A program made the position numbers and the translations under genes. From an uncultured Granulosicoccaceae bacterium (lineage in GTDB: Bacteria; Pseudomonadota; Gammaproteobacteria; CALCKW01), in contig CALDHJ010000333.1 in assembly GCA_937941555.1 (NCBI GenBank), forward strand, positions 1-5,132: a stretch of 5,132 nt of DNA, in the 5' to 3' direction. The first letter of the stretch is position 1. Every line of letters starts with the position of its first letter. Shown here one piece after another: positions 1 through 4,758 of this stretch. The notes beneath the pieces were generated by a model. That model was not told the origin of the DNA and searched no databases. It saw only the letters and a list, made by a program, of their open reading frames with translations.

Positions 1-594
1 GAATTGTTCCTCGACATCATCCAGATAGTCTTTGCCGACATCGTACTCTCGGGCGACAACGCGCTTGTCATCGGCATGGCGGCGGCCGGTTTGCCACCCG
101 AGCAACGCAAGAAAGCCATCTTTCTCGGCATGGCGATGGCGGCGGGCCTGCGCATCGTGTTTGCCATCATGGCGACCTGGCTGTTGCAGATTCCCGGCAT
201 TCTGTTTTTCGGTGGCCTGCTGCTCGCGCTGGTGTGCTGGCGCTTCTACAAGGAATTGCGCGCGCACCACGCGGTGTCGGAGTCGGGTGAGGCCGCAGCG
301 AACGCGCCGCGGACACTGTTCCAGGCGCTGGTTACCATCACCCTCGCCGACGTGTCGATGTCGATTGACAACGTGGTGGCGGTTGCCGCAATTGCACGGG
401 ATGACACGGCGCTGTTGGTGTTCGGCCTTGCACTCGCGATCCTGTTTATGGCGCTGTTTGCCACCTACATCATGAAAATCATGACCAAGTACCCGTGGTT
501 GTCCTGGGCGGGTCTGGTGTTTCTGATCTACCTGACGCTGATGATGCTCTACGACGGCTGGCCGCAGGTTGCCGGCATGCTGGGCATCACCTAG
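1..594 (+). CDS. TerC-family (YjbE-type) integral membrane protein, 5' end cut by window
   Basis: Inner-membrane protein of the TerC family. Members are linked to metal handling (manganese export, tellurite resistance), but the substrate of this one cannot be told. The frame is open from base 1. A TTG at 4 could be read as a start, but the homologous N-terminal helix normally begins a little earlier and no ribosome binding site is visible, so I treat the gene as 5'-partial. Numbered from that TTG, it carries the two family signatures: LSGDNA (D18, N19) in the first helix and SIDNVV (D122, N123) in the second half. These acidic/Asn pairs are the conserved membrane-embedded residues. Hydrophobic stretches near 5-28, 38-78, 107-130, 135-157 and 165-185 fit a polytopic protein. 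A short hydrophilic loop at about 80-103 separates the halves. The C-terminus looks complete (TAG stop). It converges on the next gene and shows no functional link to it. Confidence 0.9.
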   Translation, partial: ELFLDIIQIVFADIVLSGDNALVIGMAAAGLPPEQRKKAIFLGMAMAAGLRIVFAIMATWLLQIPGILFFGGLLLALVCWRFYKELRAHHAVSESGEAAANAPRTLFQALVTITLADVSMSIDNVVAVAAIARDDTALLVFGLALAILFMALFATYIMKIMTKYPWLSWAGLVFLIYLTLMMLYDGWPQVAGMLGIT

Positions 595-610
595 GGGATC
601 CGGCGAAACA

Positions 611-632
611 CGCCGCTGATCAAAAAGCGGCG
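611..632. other. Hairpin between convergent genes, possible weak terminator
   Basis: A perfect 7-bp GC-rich inverted repeat, CGCCGCT and AGCGGCG, encloses an 8-base loop (GATCAAAA), 17 bases after the stop of the TerC gene. No T-run follows on either strand; the minus strand has only TGTTTCG after it. It is therefore not a classic rho-independent terminator, though its place between convergent genes fits a transcript-end structure serving either direction. Confidence 0.4.
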
Positions 633-651
633 CATTCCGAGTCACGATACC

Positions 652-685
652 GGCGGCGCATCAATGCTCTGCTGTGCGCGCCGCC
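652..685. other. Second GC-rich hairpin between convergent genes
   Basis: GGCGGCG at 652-658 pairs perfectly with CGCCGCC at 679-685 around a 20-base loop. An alternative pairing extends the stem to 9 bp with a two-base bulge (GGCGGCGCA with TGCG-CG-CCGCC). It lies about 25 bases past the aminotransferase stop on the minus strand. No T-tract follows, so a terminator or mRNA 3'-end protecting role is only suggested by position. Confidence 0.3.
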
Positions 686-710
686 CATCGTGTTTGCGTG
701 TTCGAGAACC

Positions 711-2066
711 CTAGGTTCCCGCGGCAAGCCCGCTGTCTATCGCGTTGAGCACGTCGTTGGTTTCCGACTCCGAGATCACCAAGGGCTGTGACATGATCAT
801 GTTGTTGCCCGATACCCGGACCATGACACCCGCCTCGTAAACCGCTTCGTGTACGGCGGCCACCTTGGCTTTCTCAAGCGGCGTCTTGTTCTCGGGATCG
901 GACACCAGCTCGAGGCAATTCATCAGGCCGTGCCCGCCACGGCAATCGCCGACGATGGCGTGGCGCTCGGCGATCGCTTGCAGGCCGTCGTGTAGTTGAG
1001 CACCCCGTGCCGCTGCGTTGTCTGCGACGTTCAGCCGAAGGGTTTCATCCAGGCAGGCAATTGCCGCGGCTGCGCCGGTCGGGTGGCCGGAGTAGGTATA
1101 GCCGCTGAACACCACGCTCAGCGCACTCTTGTCGGACTCGAAGGCATCCGCCACTTTTTCGCTGATCATCGCCGCGCCAAACGGGAAGTAGCCATTGGTG
1201 ATGGCCTTTGCCGTGGCCATGAGATCGGGTTTGATCCCGAAATGGCGCGAGCCTGTCCACGAGCCAGTACGGCCGAAAGCGGTAATGACTTCATCGGTGA
1301 TCATGAGGATGCCGTACTTGTCACACAGCGCGCGGGCACCCTGGACAAACGACTCGTGTGGCGGGATCACGCCGCCAGCACCGAGTACGGGCTCCATGAT
1401 GAAGGCGGCTATGGTGTCAGCCCCCTGAAACTGGATTTCATCTTCCATGGCCGCAAGACAACACTGCGCTAGCCTGGCCGGGTCGGTCTCATTGAACGGG
1501 TTGCGGTAGGTGTAGGGGGCGGGAATGTGCGAGACACCGGGCAACATCGGCTCGTAGTTGCGACGGAAGTTGCTGTTGCCGTTTACCGCAGCGCCACCGG
1601 TGTGGGTGCCGTGGTAGCCCTTCTTGAGCGAGAGGTATTTTACCCGGTCGCCCTGACCGCGAATCTTGTGATACTGCCGCGCGAGGCGAAGACAGATTTC
1701 CACACTGTCAGAGCCGCCGCTGGTGAAGAACGCGCGGGTCAGGCCATCTGGGGCAAAGAAATCCCGCAGCTTCACCGACAGCTCGATGGCGGCATCGGTG
1801 CTCGTGCCGCGGAACATCGCGTAGTAGGGCAGGGTCTCCAACTGCGCAGCAATCGCGTCTTTCACGGGTTGGCAGGAGTAGCCGAGGTTGACGTTCCAGA
1901 GCCCGCCCACTGCATCGATGCGCTTCTGTCCATCGATATCCGTGATGTAGACGCCTTCACCCTTGCACACGATCTTTGGTGGATTGGCCACGCTTTCGGC
2001 CGGGTGTGCCATCGGATGCCAGAGGTGTTTGGCGTTGTGTTCCTTGAGAAAATTGGCGCCTTGCAT
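711..2066 (-). CDS. Class III PLP-dependent aminotransferase (omega-amino acid/taurine:pyruvate-like)
   Basis: Cytosolic fold-type I aminotransferase, 451 aa, a usual length for the class III omega-transaminase group. This group moves an amino group from an omega-amino acid or amine to pyruvate or another oxo acid. Visible motifs are: the PLP phosphate loop GGSDSVE (about 117-123), YHG (151-153) for the aromatic residue stacking on the cofactor, TDEVITAFGRTG with the ring-nitrogen Asp at D258, the Schiff-base lysine K287 in ATAKAITNG, and GYTYSGHP (about 322-329) with the conserved phosphate-binding Thr. The start at 2066 is chosen because AGGA (2075-2078) sits 8 bases upstream. A start 69 bases further upstream would overlap the HAD gene and add an unconserved-looking tail. 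It lies 4 bases after the HAD stop, so translation is probably coupled. The overall look resembles taurine-pyruvate, beta-alanine or polyamine transaminases, but the amino donor is not determined. Confidence 0.93.
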   Translation of the reverse strand: MQGANFLKEHNAKHLWHPMAHPAESVANPPKIVCKGEGVYITDIDGQKRIDAVGGLWNVNLGYSCQPVKDAIAAQLETLPYYAMFRGTSTDAAIELSVKLRDFFAPDGLTRAFFTSGGSDSVEICLRLARQYHKIRGQGDRVKYLSLKKGYHGTHTGGAAVNGNSNFRRNYEPMLPGVSHIPAPYTYRNPFNETDPARLAQCCLAAMEDEIQFQGADTIAAFIMEPVLGAGGVIPPHESFVQGARALCDKYGILMITDEVITAFGRTGSWTGSRHFGIKPDLMATAKAITNGYFPFGAAMISEKVADAFESDKSALSVVFSGYTYSGHPTGAAAAIACLDETLRLNVADNAAARGAQLHDGLQAIAERHAIVGDCRGGHGLMNCLELVSDPENKTPLEKAKVAAVHEAVYEAGVMVRVSGNNMIMSQPLVISESETNDVLNAIDSGLAAGT

Positions 2067-2070
2067 GGTG

Positions 2071-2727
2071 TCAATCCTGTAGTGAGGTAAGTGTGTCCAG
2101 GGCCGCTTGAAAGCTTGGGCCAGGGTGGTGGACATCGAAGTGCACGCAGTGCATGCCGGCTGTCATGCCGCCGGCGATGTTGCGTGCCTGGTCATCGACG
2201 AACACACAGTGCGCTGCGGGCAGCCCCAGCGCCTCGCAGCAATGCGCGTAGGCCGCGGGGTCGGGCTTGAGAATACCGGTGTAGGTTGCATCGACGATGA
2301 CGTCGAAAGGTTCGAGCAGAGGCAGTTCGGCCGCAAAACCCTCGCCGTAGAAGAGATCGAGTTCATTCGAGAGAATGGCGAGCTTATGGCCAGCCGCCTT
2401 GGCTTCGGAGATCGCGTGGCGCGCTTCAGGGCGAATGGCGCTATCGGGTCGGTTGCCGCGCAGCGCCTGCACCATGTCCGCCATGCTCCAGTCTGTCTGT
2501 CCGACCAGGGCTGCGACATCCTGGGCACGCTGGTGCCAGTAGTCTCGCTCGGTGATGTCGTCTCGTTGCATCTGCTGCCAGAGCGTGTCCGACTCGGGTT
2601 TGAACGGCCCGAACCAGTCGAGGGTACCGGGCGCGACGCCGAGTGCCTTTTCGTTGTCGGCGTGGGTTTCGAACAAGGTGCGCGATATCACACCGCCAAA
2701 ATCCAGAACCAGGGCCGCGCCGCTCAC
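2071..2727 (-). CDS. HAD superfamily (subfamily IA-like) hydrolase
   Basis: Cytosolic haloacid dehalogenase-like hydrolase, 218 aa, typical for single-domain enzymes with a helical C1 cap. Motif I is LVLDFGGVI with nucleophile D9. Its second Asp position is Gly (G11), as in the DFGGV branch that includes many unassigned phosphatase-like proteins and the N-terminal domain of epoxide hydrolases. Motif II is AILSNE (S120, N121), motif III the lysine K154 in GILKPDP, and motif IV VFVDD (D178, D179). The cap lies at about 16-95 and contains many acidic and aromatic residues. The start is GTG at 2727, overlapping the TGA of the IclR gene by 4 bases, with AGGG 8 bases upstream. Its place between a regulator and an aminotransferase suggests a step in the same pathway, perhaps phosphate removal. 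The loss of the second Asp makes the reaction uncertain. All other core residues are present, so it is probably active. Confidence 0.9.
   Translation of the reverse strand: MSGAALVLDFGGVISRTLFETHADNEKALGVAPGTLDWFGPFKPESDTLWQQMQRDDITERDYWHQRAQDVAALVGQTDWSMADMVQALRGNRPDSAIRPEARHAISEAKAAGHKLAILSNELDLFYGEGFAAELPLLEPFDVIVDATYTGILKPDPAAYAHCCEALGLPAAHCVFVDDQARNIAGGMTAGMHCVHFDVHHPGPSFQAALDTLTSLQD
2075..2078 (-). promoter_or_regulatory. Ribosome binding site of the aminotransferase gene
   Basis: AGGA on the minus strand lies 8 bases before the ATG at 2066, inside the last codons of the HAD gene. It decides the start of the aminotransferase in favour of 2066 over the longer option at 2135, and implies coupled translation with the HAD gene. 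Confidence 0.65.
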
Positions 2728-3509
2728 ATTGCACGCCCTGTCGACACCGGCGGGTGAGGCTTGCGCCGTGTCGCGCCGAGCTGTGCGCTGAGAAGGTCTG
2801 CGGCCCGTATGACTGCATCAGCGAGTTCGCGTTCCCGTGTCTCACTCAGTTCGGCTGACGACAGGGCTACGGCAATCGTGCCGATCGGTATGTTGCGGTT
2901 GTCGAAGAAGGCGGCTGCAACCCCCGAAACGCCGTGCTCCAGGCGATCCGATGAAACAGCGTAACCCCGAATGGCTGCCTGCTCGACTGCCTGATGTACA
3001 CGCTGCAAGGCGTCGTGAGTCAGTGTTGAGTGGGTCTGCTGGCTGGTTTCGAGCAGGTGGGCCTGCTCGGTTGATGCCAGGTGCGCGAGAAGTGCAATCC
3101 CGGATGCCGTTGCGTGCCAGGGCATTTGCAAGCCTGGCTCGACCACCACACGCAAGGTGTGCGTCGACTCGTGGGCGAGCACCGTACCGAGATTGTCGCC
3201 TGCGCGAGCTGAGACATGAACCGTCTCCTGGCAGGCCACGGACAGCTCCGTGGCGATGGGATGAGCGAGGGCGCGCAGCGGATACAAACCTTCGCGCAGG
3301 TTCGCCAACCGCAGAATTTCGGCACCCAGCCGGTAACGTCTGCTTTGTGGGTCTTGTTCGAGCAGACCGCTGTGAATCAGCGAGCGGGCATGCCGCAGGG
3401 TCGTGGCCTTGTCATGGCCCGAACGCCGCGACAGCTCACTGAGACCGAACTCCGGCTGGTCGTGGCTGAACAGGGTGAGCAAATTCAAGGCTTTGTCTAC
3501 GGTCGACAA
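2724..3509 (-). CDS. IclR-family transcriptional regulator
   Basis: DNA-binding regulator of 261 aa, the usual IclR length (about 250-280). The N-terminal winged helix-turn-helix covers about 1-65: TVDKALNLLTLF opens the first helix, LSELSRRSG (23-31) is the positioning helix, and KATTLRHARSLIHSGLLE (34-51) is the recognition helix and wing start. The C-terminal effector domain follows, with family landmarks WHATASGIALLAHL (131-144) and DRLEHGVSGVAAAFFD (188-203). The effector pocket would bind a small organic acid or related metabolite. The start is TTG at 3509. The frame is closed by TAG at 3537-3539, no ATG or GTG exists between, and the TTG gives the normal N-terminus, but there is no good ribosome binding site, so expression may be low. 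It is first in a minus-strand unit with the HAD and aminotransferase genes and divergent from a solute-binding protein gene. This arrangement suggests it controls both. Confidence 0.93.
   Translation of the reverse strand: MSTVDKALNLLTLFSHDQPEFGLSELSRRSGHDKATTLRHARSLIHSGLLEQDPQSRRYRLGAEILRLANLREGLYPLRALAHPIATELSVACQETVHVSARAGDNLGTVLAHESTHTLRVVVEPGLQMPWHATASGIALLAHLASTEQAHLLETSQQTHSTLTHDALQRVHQAVEQAAIRGYAVSSDRLEHGVSGVAAAFFDNRNIPIGTIAVALSSAELSETRERELADAVIRAADLLSAQLGATRRKPHPPVSTGRAM
2736..2739 (-). promoter_or_regulatory. Ribosome binding site of the HAD gene
   Basis: AGGG on the minus strand lies 8 bases before the GTG start at 2727 and within the C-terminal codons of the IclR gene. An ATG two bases upstream of the GTG is in another frame and does not encode the HAD protein. 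This supports the GTG start and the 4-base GTGA overlap. Confidence 0.55.
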
Positions 3510-3543
3510 GGTGGCAGCATGCTTCGGGACAGGGGACTATCAG

Positions 3544-3571
3544 GTTGACAGTACCCGCAAAATACTGCAAC
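3544..3571. promoter_or_regulatory. Imperfect inverted repeat, candidate IclR operator
   Basis: GTTGaCAGTA (3544-3553) and TACTGCAAC (3563-3571) form a 9-bp inverted repeat, perfect apart from one extra A at 3548, around a 9-base spacer (CCCGCAAAA). It covers the TTGACA at 3545-3550. It sits between the divergent iclR-type and solute-binding genes, the normal place for an operator bound by a dimeric regulator. Assignment to the IclR protein is inferred from position only. Confidence 0.55.
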
Positions 3572-3573
3572 AT
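3545..3573 (+). promoter_or_regulatory. Putative sigma-70 promoter for the solute-binding protein gene
   Basis: A perfect TTGACA (3545-3550) is followed after 17 bases by CAACAT (3568-3573), a weak match to TATAAT (3 of 6), and then an A/T-rich stretch. The strong -35 with poor -10 would fit an activated or tightly controlled promoter. The region ends about 50 bases before the start codon. I found no convincing promoter for the opposite (iclR) direction. Confidence 0.4.
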
Positions 3574-3579
3574 TTTTTA

Positions 3580-3606
3580 AACCACCGGATCACATATTGA
3601 ACCACC
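3580..3606 (+). repeat. Short direct repeat AACCACC, 20-bp period
   Basis: AACCACC occurs at 3580-3586 and again at 3600-3606, exactly 20 bases apart (about two helical turns), in the leader between the putative promoter and the start codon of the solute-binding protein gene. It could be a second protein-binding site, but a 7-base repeat can arise by chance. Confidence 0.25.
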
Positions 3607-3610
3607 CACC

Positions 3611-3616
3611 GAGGAA
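3611..3616 (+). promoter_or_regulatory. Ribosome binding site of the solute-binding protein gene
   Basis: GAGGAA with a 6-base gap to the ATG at 3623 is a strong Shine-Dalgarno sequence. It contrasts with the absent site of the divergent IclR gene and suggests high translation of the secreted protein. Confidence 0.75.
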
Positions 3617-3622
3617 GTATTC

Positions 3623-4582
3623 ATGCGTTCACCCTTGAAAGCCGCGGCAACCTGCCTGCTTGCCAGCACGTTGACTGCCGGTCTGACGTTCGCGACGGTC
3701 GCCCAGGCCGAATACCCGGAAAAGCCTGTAAGCTTCATTGTTCCCTGGCCACCGGGTGACCTCGAAGACGTGCTTACCCGCATGATTGCCGAAGACTTCC
3801 AGGCCGAATACGGTGTGCCGGCTGCGGTTGTGAACAAGCCCGGCGGTGGAGGCGGCCCGTTCCCGGGTGCAATCGAAACGGCTGCTGCGCCAGCCGATGG
3901 CTACACGATTGGTTCCTTCATCATCGCCATTCCGGTGATCGGTGACATGATCGGCATCCCCGAGCTCAACCCGATGCCGTTCGAGCCGCTTGGCAGTTTT
4001 CTGACCTACCCGTTCGTGATCGCGGCCGGTAGCGATGCTCCCTATGACGACATGGCCGGACTTGCGGCGCACGCGCAGAACAACGATGTGGCACTCGGCC
4101 ATTTCGGCGCGCCACTGATTCCGACCAAGGTCACTTTTGCGGCGGCCGATTCGCTCGGTTTCGAATTTGCAGCCGACGCGGCCTTTGACATGCTCGACTG
4201 CAACACCTTGAAGTCCGGCGATGCGGACGTGATCAACACCACGGTGCAACTGATTCTGCCGTGCCTGGACGACGTCAAGGTACTTGCTTCTATCGGTGCC
4301 GATCGACTGAGCGTGACGCCGGACACACCGACCGTTCAGGAGCTGATTCCGGAACTCGATGTCGCGCTGTGGAACGGCCTCTTCGTACACAAGGACACGC
4401 CGGCTGACGTGCGCGAAAAAATCATCGCGGTTGCCAAGAAAACCGTGATGTCCGATCGCGCCCAGGAGCTCGCCAAGCAGACTGGTGCACTCGTGTACTG
4501 GGATGACGCCGAAACCACGATGCAGCAGATCGCTGACGACAAGGTCAGCATCGAAGCGATCAATACCGCACTCGCCGAGTAA
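3623..4582 (+). CDS. TctC/Bug-type periplasmic solute-binding protein (tripartite tricarboxylate transporter family)
   Basis: Secreted binding protein, 319 aa, the normal length of the TctC/Bug family, which captures carboxylates and related small molecules and passes them to TctA/TctB membrane subunits. A Sec signal peptide is clear: basic MRSPLK, a hydrophobic core to about 25, and an AQA site with cleavage after A29. The mature protein opens with the family start EYPEKPVSFIVPWPPG (30-45), followed by VVNKPGGGGG (69-78) and ADGYTIG (91-97). C-terminal landmarks are TPDTPTVQELIPEL (232-245) and WNGLFVHKDTPADV (250-263). The substrate loop usually rich in glycine after PPG reads PPGDLEDVLTR here, adding acidic residues where carboxylate ligands normally bind. 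C193 and C214 could form a disulfide. No TctA or TctB gene is in the window, so the membrane partner must lie elsewhere. It is divergent from the IclR operon and followed by a terminator, so it is probably monocistronic and IclR-controlled. Confidence 0.9.
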   Translation: MRSPLKAAATCLLASTLTAGLTFATVAQAEYPEKPVSFIVPWPPGDLEDVLTRMIAEDFQAEYGVPAAVVNKPGGGGGPFPGAIETAAAPADGYTIGSFIIAIPVIGDMIGIPELNPMPFEPLGSFLTYPFVIAAGSDAPYDDMAGLAAHAQNNDVALGHFGAPLIPTKVTFAAADSLGFEFAADAAFDMLDCNTLKSGDADVINTTVQLILPCLDDVKVLASIGADRLSVTPDTPTVQELIPELDVALWNGLFVHKDTPADVREKIIAVAKKTVMSDRAQELAKQTGALVYWDDAETTMQQIADDKVSIEAINTALAE

Positions 4583-4602
4583 ACCGCGCGTGTGACATCG
4601 GA

Positions 4603-4633
4603 ACCCACCGTCCCACGGGCGGTGGGTGTTTTT
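4603..4633 (+). terminator. Rho-independent terminator after the solute-binding protein gene
   Basis: ACCCACCG (4603-4610) and CGGTGGGT (4620-4627) form a perfect 8-bp GC-rich stem with a 9-base loop, followed by G and five Ts. It starts 20 bases after the stop codon. It separates the solute-binding gene from the downstream oxidoreductase. Confidence 0.85.
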
Positions 4634-4682
4634 GTGCCTGCCGCTTGTGCACACGCGGTCAGTGAGTCTGACCTCGGTTGGC

Positions 4683-4735
4683 GTGATGTCGCAGACAGGG
4701 TGCCCAGTCGAAGTGTGATGTCGCATACTGTATGC
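4683..4735 (+). repeat. Two 21-bp imperfect direct repeats upstream of the oxidoreductase gene
   Basis: The units at 4683-4703 and 4715-4735 match at 17 of 21 positions. They share GTGATGTCGCA exactly, then a looser part ending in TGC. Their period is 32 bases, close to three helical turns, so bound proteins would lie on the same DNA face. They are 24 bases or more upstream of the oxidoreductase ATG, which makes a tandem operator or activator site likely. The cognate regulator is not visible in the window. Confidence 0.55.
4723..4735. promoter_or_regulatory. Perfect palindrome GCATAC-T-GTATGC, candidate operator
   Basis: A 13-bp perfect palindrome with one central base forms the right part of the second direct repeat, 23 bases before the ATG of the oxidoreductase gene. 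Its size and TATG/CATA core resemble sites of dimeric winged-helix repressors such as the GntR family, but that is inference. The first repeat copy keeps the outer GCA and TGC but not the inner symmetry. Confidence 0.5.
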
Positions 4736-4745
4736 ACCACGATAC

Positions 4746-4750
4746 GAGGA
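4746..4750 (+). promoter_or_regulatory. Ribosome binding site of the oxidoreductase gene
   Basis: GAGGA lies 8 bases upstream of the ATG at 4759 and fixes that start. No competing in-frame start with a binding site was seen nearby. Confidence 0.65.
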
Positions 4751-4758
4751 CAGGTGCG

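Noticed and set aside
1..60. Manganese riboswitch (yybP-ykoY type) upstream of the TerC gene
   Set aside because: Such elements often precede TerC-family genes, but the leader of this gene lies outside the window, so nothing can be seen.
590..715. CCTAGG at both convergent gene ends (590-595 and 710-715)
   Set aside because: Each arises from a TAG stop in a C/G context. Although CTAG is often rare in bacteria, two 6-base matches are not enough to propose a function or a duplication boundary.
1527..2090. 187-aa plus-strand frame opposite the aminotransferase
   Set aside because: It is antisense to conserved aminotransferase motifs and its sequence shows no family features; it is a typical shadow frame in GC-rich DNA.
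711..2727. Phosphonate (2-aminoethylphosphonate) degradation pair: aminotransferase plus HAD phosphonatase
   Set aside because: The combination is suggestive, but phosphonoacetaldehyde hydrolases carry a DWAGT-type motif I and a catalytic lysine in the cap, while this HAD protein has DFGGV. The partner aminotransferase is class III, whereas the classic PhnW is class V.
2107..2757. 216-aa plus-strand frame opposite the HAD gene
   Set aside because: The minus strand here carries all four HAD motifs; the plus-strand frame has none and lacks a ribosome binding site.
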